NCBI GenBank assembly: GCA_047971925.1
Contig: JBKEAC010000034.1
Coordinates: 1-18,501, forward strand
Length of the DNA: 18,501 bases
Reading direction: 5' to 3'
DNA from: JBKEDC01 sp047971925
GTDB lineage: Bacteria; Bacteroidota; Bacteroidia; Bacteroidales; Prolixibacteraceae
Positions 1-6,789 of this stretch are shown one piece after another. Numbering within the stretch: position 1 is the first letter of the stretch; every line of letters begins with the position of its first letter. Position numbers and translations under genes: made by a program. Below the pieces are notes generated by a model. It was not told where the DNA came from. It searched no databases and worked only from the letters and a program-made list of their open reading frames with translations.

Positions 1-370
1 ACGACGCACAAGTGAGATACTGAAAGCAATTCATAATTTTACTGTAATAAGGCTGAACAAGCGAATAAACCATTTTCGCCTTATCTAAAAAGATTGAATC
101 GCCCACGGTGTAGGCTTTCACAAGAAGTTGAAAATCGACAAAGCGGGTCTTCATTGTTTTCATTTGCGCTTGCAAATCCGATTTAACACGATTTCTCATG
201 ATTGCCACATTAATTTCCGCTTGTTTCGCCGTCAATCGTTCAAACACACTTTCCAAATGTGTGTCGGCAATATCGCCCAACTGCGATTTCTTTTCAATGA
301 TTGATTGAGCCAAACCGTTGGTTCTTCCCACTTGCATGTTAGCATTTACATTTACAATTTTTGTTGACAT
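1..370 (-). CDS. Unrecognised protein, 5' part only (cut by window edge)
   Basis: An open frame starts at ATG 370-368 and stays open to the window edge, giving at least 123 residues and no stop. The protein starts MSTKIVNVNANMQ and is soluble-looking, with no signal peptide or membrane segment. It is mostly helical in character, with many charged and Gln/Lys residues (for example a stretch around KSDLQAQMKTMKTRF at about residues 63-77). I do not recognise it. It is loosely reminiscent of helical Bacteroidetes proteins such as the DUF6261 group, but that is a weak impression. The start is followed in the upstream direction by 285 bp of AT-rich DNA and then the 43-bp hairpin array. Codon use looks normal for the window, so I take it as a real gene. 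Confidence 0.6.
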   Translation of the reverse strand, partial: MSTKIVNVNANMQVGRTNGLAQSIIEKKSQLGDIADTHLESVFERLTAKQAEINVAIMRNRVKSDLQAQMKTMKTRFVDFQLLVKAYTVGDSIFLDKAKMVYSLVQPYYSKIMNCFQYLTCAS

Positions 371-655
371 AGAATTTAAAATTTAAAATTGTTACGACCT
401 CTCGGTCTTAAAAAAAATAATGATGAAAAAATTAAAAAACTTGGAAAGCTTTCGTGATTGCAATCGTTTAAATGAGCTGTCCTTTCACTTACATACATAT
501 ACTTTCGAGCAAGTTTTTACACTTTTCGGCGATTTTTTTTTCATTTTATTTTCTAAGTCATTAAAGAACTGCAAAATACATATCGTTATTTAGAATGATT
601 AAGCGTTATTTTAGCAATTTATTAGGCATGAATTGTAACATTTAATACTTAACTT
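371..655. other. AT-rich intergenic region, no gene seen
   Basis: This 285-bp stretch lies between the start of the partial minus-strand gene and the hairpin array. It is very AT-rich, with homopolymer A and T runs, and has no plausible reading frame. It should hold the promoter of the partial gene, but I found no convincing TTTG / TAnnTTTG pair on the minus strand. A small inverted repeat, GACC-tctc-GGTC, lies near 388-399, in what would be that gene's leader. Confidence 0.6.
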
Positions 656-991
656 AATTCAGTTTTTGCAATATAGGACTCCGATATGGTAAAAACTGAA
701 TTCAGTTTTTGTAATACAGGACTCCTATATGGTGAAAACTGAATTCAGTTTTTGTAATACAGGACTTCTATATGGTAAAAACTGAATTCAGTTTTTGTAA
801 TACAGGACTCCTATATGGTGAAAACTGAATTCAGTTTTTGTAATACAGGACTTCTATATGGTAAAAACTGAATTCAGTTTTTGTAATACAGGACTTCTAT
901 ATGGTAAAAACTGAATTCAGTTTTTGTAATACAGGACTCCTATATGGTGAAAACTGAATTCAGTTTTTGTAATATAGGAGTCCTATATGGT
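656..991. repeat. Tandem array of 43-bp hairpin repeats, left array (8 units)
   Basis: Units start at 656, 699, 742, 785, 828, 871, 914 and 957, an exact 43-bp period. The last unit breaks down after GGT at 991. Each unit is AATT followed by a 39-nt near-palindrome: outer stem CAGTTTTT / AAAAACTG, a 3-nt internal bulge (GTA opposite GGT), inner stem ATATAGGA / TCCTATAT, and a one-base centre. Junctions read AAAACTGAATTCAGTTTT, itself an 18-bp palindrome. The first and last units keep the perfect inner left arm ATATAGGA, while all six internal units have ATACAGGA. Internal units come in two linked variants, CTCC...GGTG and CTTC...GGTA, in the order A B A B B A. The period is not a multiple of three, and units have no unique spacers, so it is neither coding nor CRISPR. 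Confidence 0.97.
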
Positions 992-1000
992 ACGATATAA

Positions 1001-1088
1001 AATGTTTTTTGTAATAAAAGTGACGCACGCAATGCGTCTCTACGAATGTTTTTTGAAATAAAAGTGTGGTATATCATGCGTCGCTACG
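1001..1088 (+). repeat. Two tandem 44-bp units with REP-like palindrome
   Basis: Two 44-bp copies lie back to back at 1001-1044 and 1045-1088. Both begin AATGTTTTTTG and contain AATAAAAGTG, then end in GCGTC-CTACG-type sequence; the middle differs. The first copy contains a perfect inverted repeat, GACGCA-cgcaa-TGCGTC (1022-1038), followed by TCTACG, which resembles the GTAGAGACGC palindromes scattered in many Bacteroidetes genomes (from memory). Their left half, GTTTTTTGTAATA, matches the AGTTTTTGTAATA of the neighbouring hairpin array, so the two families may share an origin. Confidence 0.8.
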
Positions 1089-1117
1089 GTTTGCAAATGT
1101 TTCGAGCGACTGTTACA

Positions 1118-1250
1118 GTGCGCAGCCGCGCGAAGGATTGTAGTGGAAATCCTTTTGCGGAGGAACGAAGCAAAAGATTGGAACGGAAAGCCTGGTGCCA
1201 AGCGATGGAATGCGGTGGGGAGGCACGCGCCCAAAAGAAAAATGGGGGTG
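1118..1250 (+). repeat. Dispersed structured repeat, copy A
   Basis: A stretch richer in G+C than its surroundings, ending 2 bp from the hemW stop codon and oriented opposite to hemW. On the plus strand it reads GCGCAGCCG, then GGATTGTAGTGGAAATCC (an inverted repeat with AAGGATT / AATCCTT arms), then a stem CTTTTGC (1152-1158) / GCAAAAG (1170-1176), then GATTGGAACGGAAAGC, then a G-rich tail. Copy B at 16057-16187 on the other strand matches it through most of its length. An apparent 92-codon frame through it is out of phase with any known family and I treat it as non-coding. The GATTGnAnnGGAAA core recalls repeats common in Bacteroidetes genomes, from memory only. Confidence 0.75.
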
Positions 1251-1251
1251 A

Positions 1252-2385
1252 TTATTCTTCAAAAAAGCAGAGGTCTTCCATGATGGCATCGGAAACGAAA
1301 AGCCCCGTTGTGCTGAGCGAATAATGCGAATTGTGGAAAATGATTTGCCCGATTTTGAGGTACTCATTAACACGATTCAGGAAGTGATGGGTGAATTTTG
1401 CGGGGAAATTTTCGAGTAGGAATTGTTCGGAAATTCCCCACTGAGTGCGAAGAGTTGTAATGATGTAATCGTTGTATTTGTCTTGAATAGAGAGGGTTTC
1501 GATTTCAAAATAGTTTAAATTATTTTGAATTGCACTAATGTAATCTTCAACGGAAGAGATGTTCCAACGACGGGTTTCAATGTCGTAGGAATGTGCCGAT
1601 GGACCGAGCCCGAGATAGGGTTGTTGCTGCCAGTAGGCGCGATTGTGTTGGGAGTATTTTTTGTTTTTGGCGAAGTTTGAAATTTCATAATGTTCATAGC
1701 CGGCATTGCTCAACATTTTGCGCAAAAGTTTGAATTGTTCGAAACTTTCCTCGTCGGGAATTTCAACAATTTTGCCTTCTTTGAGAAGCTTGTACATGAC
1801 CGTTCCCTCGTGGTAAGTGAGGTGGTAGGCAGAAATGTGCGCCACGTTCAAATCGATGGCTTGGGCAATGCTTTGCTTCCAGGTTTCGATAGTTAGGTGG
1901 GGCAATCCATAAATGAGGTCGATGTTGATGTTGTTGAAGCCAACCTCTTGTGCAAGTCGCACAGCGTTAATGGCTTGCAAAGCGCAATGACGGCGGTTCA
2001 TGTGTTTGAGGTGGCAATCTTTAAAGGATTGAATGCCGATGCTCAGTCGGTTGATGGTTGATTTTTTTAAATCGTCGAGATATTGTCGATTTAAATCATC
2101 GGGGTTGCATTCCATGGTAATTTCGGCGTGAATATCGACGATGAAATGTTCGTGTATTTTATATATTATCTGATTTATTTGCTCAACAGAAAGTGTGCTA
2201 GGAGTTCCTCCACCGATGTATATCGTTTTAATTAGCTGCTTGTTGAGTTCTGTGGCACGTTGTTCAATTTCGAGAAAGAGAGCCTGCAGGAAATTTTGAG
2301 TTAAATTGTTGTTTGTACATTTAAAGAAGTCGCAATAGAAGCATTTTGTTTTGCAAAAAGGTATGTGTATGTATATTCCAGCCAT
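1252..2385 (-). CDS. hemW: Radical SAM heme chaperone HemW
   Basis: 377 residues, the usual HemW length. HemW is a cytosolic radical-SAM-fold protein that binds heme and is thought to deliver it to hemoproteins; it was long misannotated as oxygen-independent coproporphyrinogen III oxidase. The N-terminus IYIHIPFCKTKCFYCDFF has the CxxxCxxC cluster motif (Cys11, Cys15, Cys18). It is followed by Asp-Phe rather than the extra CxC cysteine of HemN, which favours HemW over the oxidase. GGGTPSTL (SAM-binding glycine-rich motif) follows, and the HNRAYW...YLGLGPSAH segment at about residue 245 matches the HNxxYW heme-binding region of the family. It lies 33 bp downstream of the Rrf2 regulator gene with no terminator between, so the two are probably co-transcribed. 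Its stop abuts repeat copy A. Confidence 0.95.
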   Translation of the reverse strand: MAGIYIHIPFCKTKCFYCDFFKCTNNNLTQNFLQALFLEIEQRATELNKQLIKTIYIGGGTPSTLSVEQINQIIYKIHEHFIVDIHAEITMECNPDDLNRQYLDDLKKSTINRLSIGIQSFKDCHLKHMNRRHCALQAINAVRLAQEVGFNNINIDLIYGLPHLTIETWKQSIAQAIDLNVAHISAYHLTYHEGTVMYKLLKEGKIVEIPDEESFEQFKLLRKMLSNAGYEHYEISNFAKNKKYSQHNRAYWQQQPYLGLGPSAHSYDIETRRWNISSVEDYISAIQNNLNYFEIETLSIQDKYNDYIITTLRTQWGISEQFLLENFPAKFTHHFLNRVNEYLKIGQIIFHNSHYSLSTTGLFVSDAIMEDLCFFEE

Positions 2386-2418
2386 AATTTTGATTCTTTT
2401 TGCGTTAAATAGTTAATT

Positions 2419-2862
2419 TCACATGGCGATGACGTGCTCGTGGTCGCTCATGTCGTTGATAATGTCCTGAATGCTTGTTTGTTGATAGTAATTAATCAGT
2501 TGAATTTTCACGGGTGCAAACTTGGCATGCAACGGGCAACATATGTTTGTTTCTTGGTGGCATTTGCAAGGTTCGTTTTTGAGTAGGCAGTGCGAAAGGA
2601 ACTCTTCGCCTTCAACGGTTTCAATTACTTGCATGATTGATATTTCGGAAAGTGGCTTTCCGATGAAGAAGCCTCCTTGTGGTCCTTTTGTTGAAGAGAT
2701 TATTTTCGATTTGGCGAGGTTTTGCAATATTTTAGCCAAGAAGTGAGCTGGAACATCAATAACCTCGGTGATTTCTTTGATTCTTATTTTCTGATCGTCG
2801 AGGCAATTCTTTGCGATATATATGATGGCGCGCAAGGCGTATTTGCAAGTTTTTGATAGCAT
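2419..2862 (-). CDS. Rrf2-family transcriptional regulator, Fe-S type
   Basis: 147 residues, typical Rrf2 length. The start MLSKTCKYALRAIIYIA is the hallmark first helix; the winged helix-turn-helix spans about residues 25-70 with the wing GPQGGFFIGKPL. A cysteine-rich loop, with Cys92, Cys99, Cys101, Cys108 and Cys109 and ending CCPLHAKF, sits where IscR and NsrR bind their Fe-S cluster, so cluster binding is likely. Family members sense Fe-S status, nitric oxide or redox state. There are more cysteines than the usual three, so the exact ligands cannot be told, and I do not assign it to IscR, NsrR or RsrR. It is the first gene of an operon with hemW, and autoregulation would be typical. Confidence 0.93.
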   Translation of the reverse strand: MLSKTCKYALRAIIYIAKNCLDDQKIRIKEITEVIDVPAHFLAKILQNLAKSKIISSTKGPQGGFFIGKPLSEISIMQVIETVEGEEFLSHCLLKNEPCKCHQETNICCPLHAKFAPVKIQLINYYQQTSIQDIINDMSDHEHVIAM

Positions 2863-2887
2863 TATTGTTTGCTTTAGAATGTGGCTA

Positions 2888-2895
2888 CAAAGGTA
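2888..2895 (-). promoter_or_regulatory. Probable -7 box for the Rrf2-hemW operon
   Basis: On the minus strand this reads TACCTTTG, matching the Bacteroidetes -7 consensus TAnnTTTG, 25 bp upstream of the Rrf2 start codon. No clear TTTG -33 box lies at the right distance. A weak or activator-dependent promoter with a very short leader is the simplest reading. Confidence 0.5.
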
Positions 2896-2968
2896 GTTTT
2901 TTTTTGTTGATTTATGGTCGTTTTGTTGTTTATTTTGATTGAAACAATCTGCAAGAAATCATTTAAAG

Positions 2969-3676
2969 TTAAAGTATATAGGTGTTTTTGGGCGAATTGC
3001 TTTGTCCGATTAGTTCAAGATTTTGTGGAATTATTGGGGCAATTTCATCAATTAATTCGATTTCGGGCAATAGTTCAACCAGAGTTTCGTTTTCAGTTTT
3101 CAATAAGTGCAGCGCACCGGGCTGAAGAGCTTGTGTGTCCATGTTGAAAAGGAGGTTTGGGTCGATCGGTTTGCCATTTATTCTGACTTCAAAGTGGAGG
3201 TGTTCCGTTGTAGCTCTACCGGTTCTTCCGAGCAGCGCAATTGATTGTCCGGCTTTAAGCGAATCGCCACTAGCGACGAGGTTTTTTGAGTTATGACTGT
3301 AGACTGTTTCCAATCCGGATTGATGTCGCACGACGATCACATTTCCATATCCGCTATAGGATTTCGCCATTCTCACCACGCCATCGAAAGCAACTCTGAT
3401 GGTGTCGTTGGCGAAAGTTTTAAGGTCGATACCGGCGTGATTTCGTCCACGTTCGGTTCCGAATGGCGAAATGACACGGGCGTTTGGAAGGGGGAACGAA
3501 TGGGGGTTGCGCGCAAGGGAGTCGAGTGAAATTTTCACTTTATTTCCGTTGACAAATAGTTGTGGATTTGGCACTCTCACATGGTTTATTTCCATGATTG
3601 AGAATATGGAATTTTGAGCATTTGCAGCTATTGCGACAATGATTAGGAGGCAAATTAGTGTGATTTTTTGTTTCAT
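2969..3676 (-). CDS. Exported M23 family (LytM-type) peptidase
   Basis: 235 residues. A signal peptide (MKQKITLICLLIIVAIAANA, cleavage before Gln21) is followed by a short linker and an M23 domain at about residues 65-178. The zinc ligands are visible: His80 and Asp84 in NHAGID, and His161 in HLHFEV; His128 (YSHN) and His159 are the expected catalytic histidines. All key residues are present, so it should be an active endopeptidase cutting peptide cross-links in peptidoglycan, acting in the periplasm. A C-terminal tail of about 55 residues, rich in Glu, Leu and Ile, is not recognised. No coiled coil or LysM domain is present. It is separated from the M16 gene upstream by a terminator, so it probably has its own promoter, which I could not identify. 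Confidence 0.93.
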   Translation of the reverse strand: MKQKITLICLLIIVAIAANAQNSIFSIMEINHVRVPNPQLFVNGNKVKISLDSLARNPHSFPLPNARVISPFGTERGRNHAGIDLKTFANDTIRVAFDGVVRMAKSYSGYGNVIVVRHQSGLETVYSHNSKNLVASGDSLKAGQSIALLGRTGRATTEHLHFEVRINGKPIDPNLLFNMDTQALQPGALHLLKTENETLVELLPEIELIDEIAPIIPQNLELIGQSNSPKNTYIL

Positions 3677-3828
3677 TGATTTGTTATTTTTTGAATGCTA
3701 GTTCAAAAGATTAGTTGCGCAAGATAGCTTAAATTTCTGGAATTGGTCATTTTGCTTAACAAAGATTAGGTTTTTGTGAGCATTAATAAGTAATTGTTGT
3801 TGTTTGCTTGCAATATGAAATAAGAAAA

Positions 3829-3859
3829 AAAATGCGAGCATTTGTTGTGCTCGCATTTT
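3829..3859. terminator. Rho-independent terminator after the M16 peptidase gene
   Basis: A perfect 12-bp inverted repeat, AAAATGCGAGCA (3829-3840) and TGCTCGCATTTT (3848-3859), with a 7-nt loop, lies 20 bp beyond the stop of the M16 gene. On the minus strand it ends in a run of T derived from the A-rich stretch at 3824-3832, so it should stop M16 transcription before the M23 gene. Confidence 0.9.
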
Positions 3860-3879
3860 CATTTAAAAGTTCCGATTAA

Positions 3880-6678
3880 CTATTGTGCCGTCCAAACCAC
3901 ATTGAGTAGTTTACCATTTTGATACATATCGAGCAGAAACTTATTCGCATCTTCAATCGTTATCGATTCGAGAGCTTTAGAATAAGATTCGGGGTCGTCG
4001 TCGTTTTCGCCGAAGTTAATGAAGTTTTTAATTGCACTCACATAATACATGTTGTCTTTTTGGGGCATTCCCTTTTTCACCAATTTATCTTTAATCAGTT
4101 TGAAATCGTCGGGCAGCAGACCCATTTCAACAATGACATCCATGGTTTCGCGAAGCGTTTCGTTCAAGTCGTTTGCACGTTCCGGATTACACTCAAAACT
4201 CACATCAAAACCCATTTCGTTTGTATTGTTAGAAATCTGTTTCGACACCGGACGAGATTGGACGCCATAGGTTCCCTTTTCCATGTCGCGCAGCACCCGT
4301 TGGAATTTATCGGAAAGATAGGAATTCACAATGCTCAAAGTAAGTGCCTTTTTAGTTGTGTATTCTTCTTCCTTCAAGAGGGTGTAGATAATGCCCGCTT
4401 TTTTCTCATTGTTTTTGAAGTTGAGTTTCTTCAATTGTTCCTTTTCGGGGAAGTTCATGGTCACTTTCTGAGAAACTTCTTTTGAGTTTTTGTTTTCAAT
4501 CGAACCGATGTATTTTTCGGCAAAAGCCTTCGCTTTAGCTTTACTAATTCCACCCACAATGTAGAATGTGAAGTTGCTTGCATCGCTGAATCTATCACGA
4601 TAGACTTTTTCGAGCACTTGCTGATTAATTCGCTGGAAGTTCTGGTAGTTCATCGAAAGGTGGTGCTCACTACCATATCGGATGTTATTCACTGAATCGG
4701 AAAGCAAGTTCATGTATGTAATCGGAGCGTTTTTAAGAGCTTCGTTTACTTTCTTGCTTGTTTCGTTGAATTTATCGGCATAGAAAGCAGGTTTTTCAAA
4801 TTGGCAGTAGAGCAGTTTGAACATGTCTTCCACGTTCGAGAATGTTGAAAAGAGGAAGACATCTTCGCTGATGCTACCCAATTTCACCGAGGCGCCAATT
4901 TGGTTATCTTTGTAGTATTTTTCGAGTTCTTCGGGAGTGAAACCTTCAATTCCGAAGAAGCTGTTATACTGTGCAAATGCCATGCCGGCAGCAAGTTCAT
5001 CGCCACGAAGCACCGATGTTCCGCCATCGGAAGTGCCATAGAGCGTTACCACATTCTTTTGATAAGGGTTTTCACGATAAATGACCGTTGCGCCATTGGC
5101 AAGCGTCCATTTTTCGGCACCAAGTTCTTTAATTTTCTCTGAGTTTTGCACCGTTGAACCATTAAGAACACTACCTGCAGGAAGCACTTCACGGGCAGGA
5201 GCTGTTTCTTCATTCTTGTTGAAATCGGGAAGAACTTGCACGGGAGTCACCGCATTTTCAATGGCAATAATGTCTTCTTTAGAAAGCAAGCTAGTTGTTT
5301 TGTTTCCAACAAGCAGAATACTTTTGTTAGGCGAAGAAACATAGTCGTTTATAATTTTACCAATTGAAATTCCATCGTTGTTTTTAATGTAGTTTTGGAA
5401 TCCTTTGAGTTTGGCGTTAGCGTCAATAATATCGACTTTATCGATGAAGTTTTTATCGATATCGTCGAAATAATTTCCATTGGTTGTTTTGCCGTTAGCC
5501 TTAGCATTTCCGCGGTAAGCGTTCAAGTAGAAATTGGTTGCTTCTTCATATTCCTTTTCGGTGAAACCATTCTGAGTGATATCCTTGTGCATGTTCAGCA
5601 CGGCTTGAAGCGCCTCTTTATCCCTGCCCTCATTAGGAATAACACTAATTGCATATTGTGCATAGCCATAGGCAATTTTTTGGAAGGCAATGCTCACATG
5701 TCGCAAGTCGAGCGAATCTTGTTTCACCAGCTGACGAGCACGAGCTTGCACCATGATGTTCACCAATAGGTTTTGATAAGTACCATCGTGAGTTTCGTTG
5801 AAGTTCACACGATATCCCAGGTTGATACTTTTGCTTTTACTTTCGACATCGCGCACTTGTTCAAAGAGCGTTTCTTTGTTGTCGGGAATCGTGATGTGAT
5901 ATCTTTCAGCGGGATTTTCGGGTTTAGGCACTTGCGAGAACAAGCGTTTTATTTTTGTTTCCGTTTGGAAAACATCAACATCACCGATTACAACGATAGC
6001 TTGCAAATCGGCACGATACCATTTGTGATAGAAGTTTACAAGTTCATCGCGTTTGAAGTTTTTAAGAATATCTTCTGTACCAATGATGTTTCGTTGAGCA
6101 TATTTTGAGTTGTTGAACGTTAGCGGATCGGAAGCTTCTTTAATACGGAAGTTCAAGTCGTTGCGAGTTCTTTTTTCTTCAAGAATAACCAATCTTTCAG
6201 AATCGATTTTCTCTTGCGAAAGCGTTAGACTGTTACACCAATCGTAGAGGATGAGCAAGCATTTATCGGTGAAAGCAACATCGTTCGTAGGGATGTCGGT
6301 GAAGTGATAAATGGTTTTATCCATGTAGGTGTGCGCATTGATACTCGATTTCAAACCTTTCGCCGAGAACTCCGCCATGATGGTATTTTCGGGGAAGTTT
6401 GTTGTTCCGTTGAATGCCATGTGTTCGAGGAAGTGGGCTAAACCGTTTTGATTGTCATCTTCAAGAATAGCACCAACATCTTGCATGAGGTAGAAGTTCA
6501 CCTTGCCTTTAGGGGCATCATTTTGGAGGATGTAGTAGGTCAAACCATTTGGCAATACTCCTTTCACAACACCTGTTGAACTACTCACTGCACCTGTTTG
6601 AGCATTTGCAGCAAGGGCAAAAGTTGCAAGAAAAATCAGGATTGCCAAGTTTTTAATTTTCGATATCGCTTTGTGCAT
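3880..6678 (-). CDS. Secreted M16 family zinc metallopeptidase (pitrilysin-like)
   Basis: 932 residues, the usual size for two-lobed M16 peptidases of Bacteroidetes. A signal peptide (about residues 1-27, ending ALAANAQT) sends it to the periplasm or beyond. The N-terminal lobe has the inverted zinc motif HFLEH (His82, Glu85, His86); the third ligand comes from the segment DSERLVILEEKR (Glu161 or Glu168). A hydrophobic-glycine plus LPNGLTYYI start of the fold precedes it. The C-terminal lobe, from about residue 510 (GAEKWTLANGATVIYREN), repeats the fold without the metal motif, as usual. The family degrades peptides inside a closed chamber; the substrate cannot be told here. It is a single-gene unit with its own promoter and terminator on either side. 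Confidence 0.95.
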   Translation of the reverse strand: MHKAISKIKNLAILIFLATFALAANAQTGAVSSSTGVVKGVLPNGLTYYILQNDAPKGKVNFYLMQDVGAILEDDNQNGLAHFLEHMAFNGTTNFPENTIMAEFSAKGLKSSINAHTYMDKTIYHFTDIPTNDVAFTDKCLLILYDWCNSLTLSQEKIDSERLVILEEKRTRNDLNFRIKEASDPLTFNNSKYAQRNIIGTEDILKNFKRDELVNFYHKWYRADLQAIVVIGDVDVFQTETKIKRLFSQVPKPENPAERYHITIPDNKETLFEQVRDVESKSKSINLGYRVNFNETHDGTYQNLLVNIMVQARARQLVKQDSLDLRHVSIAFQKIAYGYAQYAISVIPNEGRDKEALQAVLNMHKDITQNGFTEKEYEEATNFYLNAYRGNAKANGKTTNGNYFDDIDKNFIDKVDIIDANAKLKGFQNYIKNNDGISIGKIINDYVSSPNKSILLVGNKTTSLLSKEDIIAIENAVTPVQVLPDFNKNEETAPAREVLPAGSVLNGSTVQNSEKIKELGAEKWTLANGATVIYRENPYQKNVVTLYGTSDGGTSVLRGDELAAGMAFAQYNSFFGIEGFTPEELEKYYKDNQIGASVKLGSISEDVFLFSTFSNVEDMFKLLYCQFEKPAFYADKFNETSKKVNEALKNAPITYMNLLSDSVNNIRYGSEHHLSMNYQNFQRINQQVLEKVYRDRFSDASNFTFYIVGGISKAKAKAFAEKYIGSIENKNSKEVSQKVTMNFPEKEQLKKLNFKNNEKKAGIIYTLLKEEEYTTKKALTLSIVNSYLSDKFQRVLRDMEKGTYGVQSRPVSKQISNNTNEMGFDVSFECNPERANDLNETLRETMDVIVEMGLLPDDFKLIKDKLVKKGMPQKDNMYYVSAIKNFINFGENDDDPESYSKALESITIEDANKFLLDMYQNGKLLNVVWTAQ

Positions 6679-6706
6679 ATATAATGTATTTTCTTGATTT
6701 AGATAT

Positions 6707-6737
6707 CAAAGATATTAATTTCAAATATATATACAAA
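6707..6737 (-). promoter_or_regulatory. Promoter of the M16 peptidase gene
   Basis: Read on the minus strand this is TTTG (6734-6737), 19 bp, TATCTTTG (6707-6714), a full match to the Bacteroidetes sigma-ABfr consensus TTTG / TAnnTTTG at a normal spacing. It lies 28 bp upstream of the M16 start codon. The -33 box overlaps the edge of the neighbouring operon's terminator. Confidence 0.8.
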
Positions 6738-6766
6738 AAAAGGTGCTATAAAATAGCACCTTTTTT
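6735..6766. terminator. Rho-independent terminator of the SusCD-type operon
   Basis: The arms AGGTGCTAT and ATAGCACCT enclose a 3-nt AAA loop, flanked by A and T runs on the two sides (stem core 6742-6749 with 6753-6760). It sits about 24 bp beyond the stop of the last operon gene. With T runs on either strand it can work in both directions, and it insulates the operon from the M16 gene. Confidence 0.92.
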
Positions 6767-6789
6767 AAATATATTATCATTCTATCTCA

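Noticed and set aside
656..991. CRISPR array
   Set aside because: Units are contiguous and near-identical with no variable spacers, and no cas genes are present.
1046..1324. 92-codon plus-strand frame
   Set aside because: It runs through the dispersed repeat and antisense to the end of hemW, and has no family resemblance; a shadow of repeat and gene.
1252..2385. Oxygen-independent coproporphyrinogen III oxidase HemN
   Set aside because: Length is about 80 residues short of HemN, the CxC part of the motif is missing, and the HNxxYW segment of HemW is present.
3919..4485. 188-codon plus-strand frame
   Set aside because: Antisense to the C-terminal lobe of the M16 peptidase; composition typical of a shadow frame (rich in Phe, His, Ile).
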